From positions 13,858,133 to 13,922,132 of the forward strand of contig OU342804.1 in assembly GCA_910591455.2 (NCBI GenBank): 64,000 bases of DNA, in the 5' to 3' direction. The DNA is from Pholis gunnellus. Its lineage: Eukaryota > Chordata > Actinopteri > Perciformes > Pholidae. Below, piece by piece: positions 1 through 13,100 of this stretch. Position 1 is the first letter of the stretch. Each line of letters opens with the position of its first letter. The translations under genes were made by a program, and so were the position numbers. The notes under the pieces were generated by a model. It was given only the letters and a program-made list of their open reading frames with translations, was not told the DNA's origin and ran no database searches.

Positions 1-3000
1 TAGGATGTGACTATATTGGTGTGTGTGTGTGTGCGAGCAGTGGATGCACAGTATTTCTTCCCCGGCCTCTTGTCTGAGATAGCAGGCAATAAATGTGTCA
101 CTCTGAGACCAAGGTAAGGCTCTAAGGGAAATCTCAGATCCCTCTCAAATCATCCGTCAGAGAGCGAGAGCGAGAGACTCAGAGGTCACTGAATTCACAG
201 CTTTTTTTCTGTCTTTTCTGTCTGTCCCCCACTTACCTACAACCACCTGCCCCACGGCCCAGCTCACTTAACCAAACTAAAAGCCTGTAGGAGAAGAAAT
301 GGGCCTCCAGTTGTAAGGGTCAAGCTGAGGCCTGCAGTCCTGTATTATCAAGAGTCCTTTAGTTTCATGCTCAAATGCTAACGCTCAGCTGAGGGATGTA
401 CTCGGATTCTCAACTATGACATTACCTTCTTGTTAAAGAGTACTTATTTAGCACTACGCTCAGACTCCCAATAGACAGTTTAAACAAAAAAATGATGGCG
501 CCAAACCAGATGTATCATCTTCTTCATTCCACACATTGTTCCTCGTTGTCGAAACCTGGAGCCTACATTACCTACAATGCAACTCGACCGCCAACAGGAT
601 GGTCAAAGATTCAAGTGGAGCCACAAAAAGCTTAATACAAGTTATTTTCACCAACAGTATGCAGTAGTAGTACTCCTCAAGACCTGGAAACAGACTTTGA
701 TGTGTAAAATATAATATTATACAAATATAATATTGGACATTTTATAGCGGACATTTGTGGAAAGTAGACAAACAAGGAAAAAATCTTAACTGATAAACTT
801 CTTTCAGGAACTACTCTCACGACCCATAGGGCACTAAGTGGCTTTAGACTCTCAATTTACCATGTGCCTGAACAAACTCGAGAGAACTTGGGGTCACTTA
901 ATGTTTTATGACCCCAACTTTCTGGTTACGGACATCCACATTCCTGAGGATATAGAGACGCATCCAATTGTTAATAAATAACTTCAGGAAACTTTTACTC
1001 GATATGCTAGTCCTAGTCTTAGTAAGTCCCTGTATTTCACATCTATTTCTCTATACCTATATATCTATATACTGTATGTATCCATTGGTATGTGGAGAGT
1101 GGTTTTGAAGCCTCGAGTGAGGCATTTTGTCCGTCCCCATCTTATTTTTGTTTCTCAACCAGTGAATGAACAGACCATATTTAGACTGCGGAGGAGTGAT
1201 CTAGAGACGCTGTATATGGCTCTGTCAATTACAAGGTAGCTAAGTCTATTTTACTCTAAATAGGATTATAATTTACTAAAAGAACATCATGCTGTATTGA
1301 AGAAGACTTGAAACTAGCGATTGAGACAATAAACCCATGTTCACAATGTTTACTGAGGTAATAAATCCAGTGAGTAGTACGGTTATTTTCTTATAGGCTT
1401 CCATACTATCAGATTTTTTATTTTGCAACCAGAGGAGTCGCCCCCTGATGGCCAGTAGGGAGAATGCAAGTTTAAGGCACTTCAGCATTTGCTTCAGTTT
1501 TCAGAACCGGAGGTTGCCGCATGGCTGCATCAACATGTTGATTTAGAATTTGATTTAAATGTCAGAGAAAAGCACACAAAACCAAACGCATACACTACAC
1601 GAGAAGCTCAAATGTTTGCCATTTCTTCTTAAAAAAATTACTGAAGTGATTCATCAATTATCAAATGTAAAGAAGTTCTTTGAAGATCAACTAAATAATG
1701 AATGAACCAGTCGTTGCAGCTCCAATACTGGAGAAGGTGTGTATTCAGTTAGCTTACTCATTTAGCCTTTATAGGAAATGTCATTGTTGTCCTTTTACAA
1801 AATAAGTCTAAGTATTGTCTTTGGATACTTGGCGTCATAAAATCAATACTCGTACAAACACAACTGAGAGCATACACCTGACATTTCACGCATTTTCATG
1901 AAATATGAGGCAGTTCAGTAAACACCATGTCTCGTCTTTGATTACAATCACCTACGGTTTGATTACAGGCGCCTTTTGTTTGCCACCTAACATTTGCACA
2001 GCGATGTAATGAAATGCAAGAAGTGTAGAAAAGTCACAGATAGGTTTTAATAATTTGTTTGTGATTTCATGTGATCTTTAAAGCTTTGCTTTGTCAGGAA
2101 AGCAGGGGAATTGCCAGCGAGTTGGTGGCACTTGGGTCGCATTCCTGTCTCCATTCAAATGGCACCAGGTCTTTGATATCCCAGTCTGTTTGCAGGATAT
2201 TGGGCCATGTGGGTCAGGACATACGCTCCCTCCTGGAACACACTGAAATAGCAGCACATATGTCGAACATGGCTCGCACTACATTGTAGCTTGTCTGGCT
2301 CAGTCACAGTCCTGTCGACCCAAAAGACTCAAATGTTTTTCCTTCATTTCCCACCGTTTTGATGTGGTTCCATCTGGTCACACTCAGCAAGGGGCTGGAG
2401 ATATTACTGGACAGTCAAGGTTAGAGAAGCACACAGGCTGGCGACCTTCGTGAAATGCTGGATGTGTCTCTTCCAAATATATATATTATATAAATCAACA
2501 TTTCAAACCTATTACAGACTGAGCTCTTTATAGAAGCAGTAGATCCTACAAACTAATGATATACATTTCTAAAGCCAATGTACCAGATAATGTTGCTGTC
2601 AGTTTCTTCTCCTGTCTATCTCTGTAACTACTGGCATGCAGGCCTACTGTATGAAAAATGTAGGATGATCAAATGTCTCTTTCAAGATAACAACCTGTAA
2701 TGCTTCACAAACAAGATAATTACAAGTGTTTCACTGAAACACATCAAAGTGAGCGGCAATCCCTTGATGAGTTTGAGTTCAGAATGCCAAGAAGGGACAT
2801 AGCACTTTGTAGATGTATCAGTGTGCAGCCATAATACCTGCAATCTGTTCATCTCTTCTCACCAGGTTGGTGGGAAGGTAATTACGGCTGATGATACAAG
2901 TAAAATGTGCCACTTATTGGGCTTCTGTGTCAGAGTAGTGTCCAATCAGACATGATAATGAGCAGCACGATTCCACAGGGATCCTCCCCTTGCTCTGCTG

Positions 3001-5275
3001 ATGTCTGTTCAAAGGAAACATCTGGCCTTTATCAACGCTCTAGGCCCCTGCGAAACTGTCACTATGCAAACCCTCATGTCACTAAACAGAGGGAATATTA
3101 CTGCAGCAATCAAGTCCACTGGAAATCCAATTTACAGGTGTAAACACACACCAAGAAAACCTGGAATAGCAATATTCAAACCTGTTTACAAAACTGAGTA
3201 GGCGGATGGTTCCTTAATATCAAAAGCCCTCAAAAGCTCAGTACAAAAGTGAGAAGTGTTGTAAATCCAGTGAACTGAGGAGAAATCATAAAATAAACTA
3301 TGCTGGGAGTGGGATGACTGTTACTTCTGCATTTAGGGTCTAAGGGTTTAAGTCCTGGAAGAATTAAGAGATAAAAGTTTTCATTTGACAGCAGAAGAAT
3401 GCTCTTGGCCTCACATGCCACTCTGCACATTAGCTCTGCTATGAAACGATACTGCAAAATCAAAACGGTGTCTTTACTGTGAAAGCACGACTTGGGATTC
3501 CGTAATCAGGTTTCTTTTTCTCTACAGCTCAGAGTTTTCTGCAAAATGTGTGTTGACAAACAGAAATGGGGCCCCAACTCTGGGACACCGGGAGGAAGTA
3601 TGATGCACAATGAAGACCTTGAAGGGGAGTAAATCTCTACTTAAGTGTTTCCTCCTTGCGTGCCATACTCTCAGTGGTGGTGTAGCACAGGTGCCGTGTG
3701 CAGTTAGCGGTGCTCAACACAAAGGGTGAAGTGTGTGTGGGAGAACCTCCATGAAAGGCTGATGGATTAATTATTTTCGGGTTTATCCTGGATCCCGTCC
3801 AGAAATAGTCCTGTCTGTAATTTCATTACCAGTCTTTAGTTCATCTATTTATTTAGTGACTTCAGCGCTGGAGTTTACTCACTGTGCGAGCGAGAGACGC
3901 CGGCACAAACTGTGATTTTTAATAAGATGTGTACTTAGTTCCTGTTCTAATTAGCATCACGCAGAAGCCGACTAATGCACATTTGAGTTGACATTGCTTA
4001 TATAATTTAACATTACGGGTTTTAATAAAACACCCTCTTCATGCTTCATTTCCACTGATCACCAGCTGCTGGGTCAATTGAATAATTAAGAATTTAATTA
4101 AGCTTAAGTTTGGATCACTATCTTCTAACACTGTCGAGCGTTGTACTCTAAGCATCAGTAGCACAGATCAAATAGGGAAGGGATGATTTGCCAAGCACGA
4201 ATTTAGAGATGTGAGCTCTATCATGCGCTGAAATGGAAAGGTCTGAAGTGGCTTATCTATTTGATCTCTGAATCCTCCGGTTCCACTCCACAGAGTGGGG
4301 CTGTTATTTTTCTGCTTGCCCATATTATACTGCAGATTCCACTGTAACCCTCTGAGGTATGCAGCATTTCAGTCTGTATTATCCCTTTGGACTGCTCCCC
4401 TCATCATTGCCAGCATGTAATACAATACATTCTATTGACTTCTAGGGAAGCAGCTCTCACACGGCATTGACTGTGTTGCTATGGTCTAAAGTAGGCTAAT
4501 TTCACTCAATGGTGCATGAGTAAATGTTAACTGAAGCGACTGAACCCTGCAATATGTGAATATTGTTTCCCTCACTGTGTGTCTCCTTACCGTACGTTAA
4601 CACACCTGTATTAATGTTTGTTGTGTGTGCAGAACTGACGTTCTATCGGGATGCTGAGGATTGTAATTGGCTGTATTATTATACTGAGCAGCCCCACACA
4701 GATTTATACTGTATTTTCAATTGAAAAAGCCATAAGCTTATATAGAATACACAATGTGATGTTGAAGATGACCTTTGAGAAGTGTGTTATCAACAGAAAT
4801 TGTGTCGATAAGATTTTGCAAATGTTCAGCAAGTTGCAAGTGCTTTTGATGATTAACATGACTCATTTACTATAATAGGGCATTAAACAATTATTTACAT
4901 GGTAATAAAACACTTGTTGCAAGTATGATTCTCTGAAGAGATATGTGCACATGAAGGGTTTATTGATATTAAAAGTCACAAATAGTCACATCATTTAGAT
5001 GAGCTAAACAAAATGAGACTTATCCAATAGATGTTATGTTCCAAACTACACAAAACGAACACGTCAGCCACTTCGTGTGGCCCTTACCAGCTGATTTGGC
5101 ACTTAGGAGTTGTTTATGAAGTGCACCTTCTTTCTAACTAAATACCATTAACACCCACCAGAGAGGGAAACAACAAAGCAGCGTTTAATCAATTGTAATC
5201 GCATTGTCTCTTTCAACTTAATGTCAGTGGTGGCTCCTGTCTGCGCATAGTACCAATATACTCTTCAGGCACGCA

Positions 5276-5278
<3 letters not shown>

Positions 5279-5319
<41 letters not shown>
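5279..5319 (+). repeat. (CA)n microsatellite
   Basis: About 20 uninterrupted CA units, preceded by an imperfect GCACGCACAAAC. Confidence 0.95.
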
Positions 5320-5321
<2 letters not shown>

Positions 5322-7439
5322 AAGCCTATCTGATTTACTGCTTTGTACACATTGTGCTGACACTGGAAATCACACTAGGCATCACAGCACCTGATGAATA
5401 GACCCAGTGTGAAGTTATAGTTGGGTTGTAACCCTATGATATATGCAGGTTACAAAGCCGTATGAAGACTGCTTACACATAAAGTAGTTTTTCTGGAGCA
5501 TTGAAAAAACTTTACTTTCCAGGAGTAGTGTATTGTAGTGTATGAACTAGTACACCGTTGGCAGCTCCAGGGGCAAGACTTCAGATTAAAGGTGACTCTG
5601 ATCTGTGGAAGTAACATCCTTCTTGTATAAAAGATGTGAATGGGTTAGGGTTGGGGTGACATGAGAGGGTGGAGCTAAGTACAACAGAGCGCTGAGTAAG
5701 TTTCAAGCTCAGTTTTCTCTGAAGACATATTCACAAACCTGATAAAGACAACTTTTAAAGCTTTGCTCAGATTACAGGAATTTAAAAAAATCCAACCTGA
5801 TTTCGGGTTTCACAGTGCGCATAAAGAGGAATTTTACTGATTTATCTGCTTGCGAATCATGAACGCTCTCAAATTACAAGATTAGAAAGTAGCAGAGCAT
5901 CACAGAATACAGGATATTTTAAAGATTCTTTCCAGCGGGAAGTACGCATCACTTAACTTTCTCCCACAAACATACTCGTCTTTCTATCTGCACCTCTGTC
6001 ACACATGCACAAACGTACTCGCTCTTTGTATTTCACTCTGTCCTGCACACACATTCTTTCTCACCTGCAGGTCTCCATCTCTTTATCTGTACGCTGAAAA
6101 CACGCTGAAGCTCCATTTCTATCAGCCTCTCCCTGCCGTACGGCTGTCCTTCAAATCCACAGGATACTCTAGCCTTGTTGTTTCCATTTCTAACATCCTT
6201 TCTTGTCCTCCTTAATTTATCTCTGCTGCTGGTTCACTTCAATCCGCTCAGGGACATTAAGTTCAGAATACAAATATGAAACAGTTATGCCATTATCTGA
6301 GTGGCTGCGATTTGTGTGTTGAAGCAGTTCAGGAACATTATTCAGCATAAAAGAAAGGACAGCGGTGTTCTCGTCGGTATGGATGATTGTTTTGCATAGT
6401 TGGACTTACTTAGTACGTTGCATTTATGTGTAAATAGGGGACCAATTTGTGTTGGTAAATTCATACTAAGATTTGAGGGAGGGCATAGTTTTGTTGCCTG
6501 CCAGAATAAATAGGAGGTGAGGCCACATACTTCTGTAGCTTCAAAATGTTGGTTTAATTCTACTAAATTATGTATCAGAGCTAAAACAGCATGTGGCTTC
6601 ACTTCCTATGTGATTCAACAGATTGTCTTGCAAGATAGCACCTCGCCAACCTAATTTCACTCCACTTTTTCAGCCTGGTCAGTGCAGAAGCGCTGGAAGA
6701 TCCCCGCTTACAGGTAGAATTCAAAAGCTTTGATTCAACCAGACTTGTATTCTTCAGTTCAGTTGTTGATTTTAAAATAATGTAAGTGATGATGAGGAGC
6801 GGACAAGGAATAATAGGAGGTGTCTTCTGCTCTTCACTAAAGGATGGCTGGAATGCCAAAATATATTGTTTTCCATCTGAAAGAGACCGAATTTGTGCTT
6901 TTTTCTTATTGGTGATAGTGACTGACATTGCAGTGTGACACTATCCAATTATTGAAGGCTTGTATTTTTTCTTCCAGTGTGCAATCAAACAGCTGATCTG
7001 AGGCTGATCTGAATTCAATTTGATGCAGGAAAGATGATGGCATCTTTTATGAGAAGTTAGTTGCAAATGATAAGATAATAACGTTTCATCTGTAAATAGC
7101 TGAAACCGCAAGTTAAGCGAGGGCAGCTATTTAAATTCTTTTTTATGACAATTTTTGCTGGTATGGTACAGCCATGCATTGCAATAGATACATCTTTTGG
7201 TAATATCTATAACTTGTCACAATTAATACTAGAGCAATTATTCTGGACAGATCATCCAGTCTGTGCATGCATGCTTTTCTGATCAATGGTTACCTGATGG
7301 GAACGTTGGGGGTAGCTCTGCAGCGGTCTTAAATCCTGAAGATGTGTCGTATAAAATAAAATTTGATGAACAATTTCACTCGTCTGAGTAAGAACAAATA
7401 TGCGTCACTGTGAGAATTTTTGGCCAGTTAGGACTAATT

Positions 7440-7740
7440 TGCTCCACTAAGACGCTGGATGAATATGAGCCCCGGTTCAGTTTATCTAACTGCAGCTGCA
7501 AGTTGGAAAACAAGCTGAAATATCACAACCCATTTCCTCGTGATTAGGCATGCTTCTCGGCCGCTAAAGGGATTTAAAAGACGATAATAAAGATTAAAAG
7601 GAGACATTAATAATTTTGTTATGTTAATTAGGCAAGAGGATTAACAACAACACAGGAGCCTTGTAAAGCAATAAACAGACAGGGGCTCTGACATTTTTCC
7701 AAAACCATTAATAATAAATGCATTTGGTCCCTGCTGCGAT
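7440..7740. promoter_or_regulatory. Candidate conserved non-coding element
   Basis: This stretch lacks simple repeats and stays free of transposon hallmarks. It is dense in AT-rich core motifs (GATTAGG, ACATTAATAATTTTGTTATG, TTAATTAGGC, AGGATTAACAA, CATTAATAATAAATGC) interleaved with GC-bearing segments. This texture is typical of vertebrate developmental enhancers. It is a judgement of texture only and no alignment was possible. Confidence 0.2.
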
Positions 7741-7762
7741 CAAACAAATCATATGGGATGAT

Positions 7763-7779
7763 AAAAAAAAAAAAAAAAA
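7763..7779 (+). repeat. A17 homopolymer
   Basis: Seventeen A in a row, with no recognisable retroposon body upstream. Confidence 0.9.
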
Positions 7780-10074
7780 CACTTTACGTTCTCACTTCAC
7801 TTAAGAGACACTTTGAATTTGAATTCCAGGGTCTTCAAGATCTAGTGGCAGTAAATACACTTTCTTTTGCCAAATAGTCCTAATACTTGAGCCTTCACTG
7901 CGTCTGCATCAGTCATCTTGGGGTATTCAGCCATAATGCTGCATGTGTGTTTTAAGGCCCTGCTCAAACAAATTTCAAGTAAAGATGAAAACAAACAAAT
8001 ATATTCAGCAGTAAGTATTCAGTGTAACCACAGCTGGAACTTATGGATCTGTGCCGTAGAATTCCATCTTAACAGAGCCATATTCCTTCATTACAAAAAA
8101 AATAACCTGTGCAGATTCTTTCCTCTCGGCAGTGTAAACGGGGAACTGCAACCTTTGTGTATGTGCAGTGATATCTGCTTGACATGGAACTATTGTCAAG
8201 GATTTAAAAATGCATCATTTGAGCTGTTTTAGAGTAAAGTGCTTTGTCCGTGTTTATCGTAAGACAATCATTACAGCCTATTAGTGAGGCTGTTAATCAG
8301 TCTTATAACCTGCAGATGTGCTTGCCTGTCTATCTGAGCAGCTCCACCTATCTGCACCTCCAGGATTCTCGTCGCGTCAACATTTCTAGACTGTTAATAT
8401 TGGACAGGAATGAACTCCACATGTGAAGATTGTTCACGGAGGAGGTGCAGGTTCAGCCTTTCCTTCAGGTCCTCTTAAGGTCCCACCTTCATGGGCTGTG
8501 TCCTTTTTTAAAACATACCCAAGTGCAGTCTCCTTTCATGGTACCTGAAAGTAAAAGATGTACACTGCAGTCCTTATTTTTCTTTACAATCTGTCCATGT
8601 CAATTATAATATATACATATTCTATACAAGAGGGTTACAAGGAGACGTCTGTCTTGATGTGACATCACTGTCCAGCTGTGTGAAGATCAGTGTCCAACAA
8701 GAGTATTGATTTCTTCTTCTTCTTACATTTCTGCCTTTTGGAGATAAGCACCTTTTGCATAATTAATATAACTACCTCACATTACTCTTACCCTGCTCCC
8801 CTTTTTAGCATTCATAATACAACAGTTGCAATTGTCCTTTTTGCCACAGATTTTTCGGATCATGTTTTGAATGTAATTACATGGTCTGTCATTTAATATT
8901 GTTTTTTTTTTGCTCAAATAGATAATAATCTAGAAACAGCCTTGCTTTGATCCCAATGTTTGAATGACACCTGTGTTGTAAATACACGGTACACAACATG
9001 CTCATCTTTGACACTTTCTGTCCAATGGTACACACTTTAATGTTGCGTTAATGTGATTAGTTACAGCTGTGCTATTCCTGCAGGTCAGAAGGCCTGCTGT
9101 GAGAAAAGGTCTATTGGTTGTTTAAAGGTTAATGGTGAGTGGGGAGCGAGAGATGCTTTGTAGTAACGCCACTTGTTGCTGTTTTCTCCGCTGCATACGG
9201 CTCCTCATGGACACTGATTTGTAGACAAATGTCATAGAGAGCTGCAGAAAAAGCTGTCGGAAAAATTACAGATAGTGTGAAATAGAGCTGTGAAGAATGA
9301 ACAATATTAGTGTAACTGCTGCAGTCACTCCAGATGGCACATAGCAATGTGACATTAGCACCAGTGACATGCGCTTGGGGGTGGGGGCAGGGGGGGGGGG
9401 GTAGCCTGCATGATGCACGAGACTGTGTTGTGTGATCCGCTCAGATATGACCTCAGCGTTTTAGGGGTTAATAGCACAGGCTTTAGGTTGAGGCTGATTG
9501 ATTTTTTGCTGTTGTTAGCATAATGAAATGGCCTGGTTGAAATGATCTTGGGTGGTTTGGCTATTGACAATAAAAGGCTGATGAAAATGTAACAAAAGTA
9601 GCAATATGTGCTGACCACTACTAGCCAGAGGTGGATTACACATGGTACACCCAAGCTGTCCAGTAGAGGCTCTCCGGCTGAGGTCGAGGCCCTGGAGTCT
9701 TGCAGCTGGTATTGTCGGGCAGCCGCGTGGCTCGACACCCGATGAAGCTTTGGGATAACAGAACCGTTAAGCTCTTTGCAAGCAATACAGTCACGTAATT
9801 AAATATTCATGAATGTATTTAGAATATCTAAACATGAAAATAGCAATGTCTCCTATTCAAACAACAGTTTTCCTTTAAAGTCTTGTGTGTTTGCTGGGAC
9901 AATATCACGGCATTGTGTTCCGTTTAACGTTGTCTTATCTTTTTCATCACTAATCCAAATCATTTCAATAACTATGGCTGTACCGAAGAGTTTGAAGCTT
10001 CATTCATGATGTTGACGTTCTCATTATTATTATTTTTAATAACTTACAGAAACAATGCGTGCAGTAATCCACCT

Positions 10075-10144
10075 TCTCTCCCTCTCTCTCTCTCTGTCAC
10101 TCTCTTATACACACACACGGACACACACACACACACACACACAC
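10075..10144 (+). repeat. Compound (CT)n-(CA)n microsatellite
   Basis: A CT-rich run (10075-10096) is followed by CA repeats (10108-10144) interrupted by GG. Confidence 0.93.
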
Positions 10145-13100
10145 GAGTGACACGGCGCTCCTCGGCTCAGTAATTGTCTCTCCTCTGTCCAAAAGTAAAA
10201 ACAATTTGAAAAATGATTTCAATGGAATTCAAACAATCTATAGACGTTGGAGTTTAGCCTTTCAAAAACAACACTGTCATCACAGTCAAAATAACGGTCT
10301 CCTGCTAGCAACACTGAGACACATACATGTATTCATGAGGTGGTCTAGCAGCAATCTAACAGCACCATCAGTTGCATTTATATAACCACAATATCACAAT
10401 CTCATCTTTGTAGGTCCAGTTTGGCATGTAGCAAAAAGATGTAGATGTTTTGCATGAATATAGAGGACTCGGCTGATCTTAATTCTCAAACTTGGAGTTG
10501 GCTGTGAAGATGGGCACTTTTGTTTAACTGATTTTGTCTTTAGCCCCTGCTTCTGTGGGCGGTTAAAGCTTTTTACCAAGCCAAGATAAAAGCTATCACT
10601 GGTGTGTTCGGCTATTTTAATCTTTATTCTCTCAGAAAATAAATGACATGTCCTGCACCATGTTTTGAATTCAGAATCCTGGCTGCGCGTCTGAGCAGCT
10701 GTGCTTATTTAGAGAACAGAAAGCATTATTGAAATCGCATTTACACCTGGGCAGTGGGCAACTCTCAGCATTTAAGTGATTCTAATTTCCGAAGCATTTG
10801 AATACATTTCACAAACGCTGTATTCAGCTTTAGGATTGGCTGCCTGCAACAGCTGGCACAAGCTGAAAGTCAGTGTGCCATAGTTGATTGTGCCCAGGCT
10901 CCCATTCAGTTGTTTTTTTTTCCCTCTTCATATTGGAGAAAATGGTTTCTACCTCACACGCACACCGCCTCCAGCTGGCCCACAGTGAGGAAGGTTTGTA
11001 TCCACTGCTATCAGAAGCAGGTGGTTGGATCTGGAGGTAAGGCCTACTGAGGTGTGGGTATCTGATCACAGAGCATAACACTTTTTAATGACAAACTTGC
11101 TGAGAAGAAAGGAAATGGCTTAATCCTGTGTGGCGGTAGGGAGCTGTGAAAAGGGCGTGGAATAAGTGAGGTGGCTAACGGGATGACCCTCCAGGGAGCA
11201 CACCCCGCCCTGGACATACCCATAAAATGTATGAAAAATGATTAGGCTGTGACTAATTACCCGTTTAGTGTCGCCGAAAGTTGTTAAACAGACCATTGCC
11301 TTTTAATACCTAAAGTAAGGAATGGGATTAATTAAGCAGAAATGTATTCTTCTACCGTGCCAAGTCTCTTTCTCACAGTCTCTAAAAACACTGTGTGATG
11401 GGGTTTGCACCTCGGGGAAATAGTTGGTAATGGCCTGAGAAAGGGATCTCCTTTCCTCAACGCACTACTTCTTTTTGGGTGGATGAATGAATGAATAAGT
11501 GCGTGAGCAGCTGCCTCTATAAAAAAGGAAGGCAGAGGGAAAGGTGGAAGCTTAGGGGAAGAAGGATTTATGACTGCATAACTTTTTCTTCGAAAAGCAT
11601 GACCTTTAAAGGTGAAATCCAGTTTTCACAGTTTTTTATAAATATTTCTTTATTCTTTATTAATATCCATCTGTATGGTAAATAGTAGGGAAACGCTAAA
11701 AATGGCACATATACTGTGCTTGGGGAAAGTCAATTCTGTATTCTGCTTCCGAGAAGTGTTGATTTTGTTTGTCGGGGTACACCGGTCGACAATACCAATG
11801 CTGTCTAACTCCATCACTTCAGGAAACACTTCCATCAGTCAATGACATTTACACTGCATACCAAATGCTAAAAGTTCACAAACGCAAAGCTCGATGCTCC
11901 ATCATCCTTGTTGTAGTGTGAATTATGAAACCCTACAGATCGTAGCTATAATCACCTCAGCCTATCGGGTACTGCCTCTTTAAACACACAAACCTATATC
12001 ATTCACAACATATTTCATTTTGTATGATTAAGCTTTTTTAATCTGTCTTAACTGAAAGCACTTGATTAAAGCTATGAAAAGATCATGGTCTTCACTGAAC
12101 ATTAAGGTAGAGTTTGAAGATTGGCGGGGTTCAGGCAAGGGTGAGAGAAGTAGGAAGTGAGGACTCACCAGGTCCGATTTGGCGTCGAGCCTGATGTGAT
12201 CCGCTCACAAGATGGTCCCTAGTTATTCACAGTTGGCAATTAATATTTAATCATACACTTCATGTGTGACTTTGCTCATTGCTGAGTGAAATTCAGATTC
12301 TTACTATAGCGTGCCGTCTGTATGATAACCATCTCTCATGGTTGATTGGATCATTATATAGCTGACTGAAATTGGCAAGAAAATGCATATTCTACGGATT
12401 ATACTGGAACTCTGGCCTCGGATTTGAAAGTAGCATTGCACATTACACACTCACTTGTCTTCTTTTTGTGCAACCAGCATCAGGTTCTTGGAAGATTAAT
12501 ACAAAAGCTGCCACATTTTGTCTCCAGTCAATATCTGTAAAACACCGGTCCTTGCCTTTTTATTCTGCTCCCACATGACCGAAATGGTCTGACCATCAGC
12601 CAGCTGTCACCCGTAGCTTGATCACATGCTCGACAATGTAACATATGCAGCCGTAGCGCTAATCAAAACTTGTAGATGCATGTGCTGCCCCCCCCCCCTT
12701 ACGACAAACAGATTTCTGTCAAAGAAACTGACTACATAGATATCTAGTTATCGGTGCTGTGCATGTATCATACTGTGAGTAATGTGCCTGCCCCTCATTA
12801 AAAGTGAGTGAAACCTAAGCAGCGACTACACTCGTTATTTGACAGTTTCCCCAGCAGTGCCTGGAGCATTGTAATTTTAATTGCAAGACAAATAGGCCTA
12901 TGGCTGTGGCAAACATGACATCATGCAACAATATCACCACAATAAATCACTTGTCGTGTAAATTCATGTAATGTCATGTAAAATCAGTAATTATGGGGAG
13001 TGGTAACTATTAAAAAATTGTCTCATATTGTAAAAAACAGATTTAATCCATGTTCCAGTGTACAAACAATATGCGCTTAACTGCATAGCCTAATTCAACC

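Larger units (their letters stand above)
1..10000. other. 3' flank of insyn1, distal part: no gene seen
   Basis: Only short frames (at most about 127 codons) without coding character are present. It contains (GT)n at 19-33, (CA)n at 5279, A17 at 7763 and G12 at 9390-9401. Two stretches, 3760-4130 and 7440-7740, have the look of conserved non-coding elements: low repeat content, many TAATTA/ATTAA homeodomain-type motifs and even base composition. Confidence 0.6.

Noticed and set aside
9355..9738. 127-codon minus-strand frame
   Set aside because: Ends in a poly-Pro stretch produced by the G12 tract. No domain is recognised.
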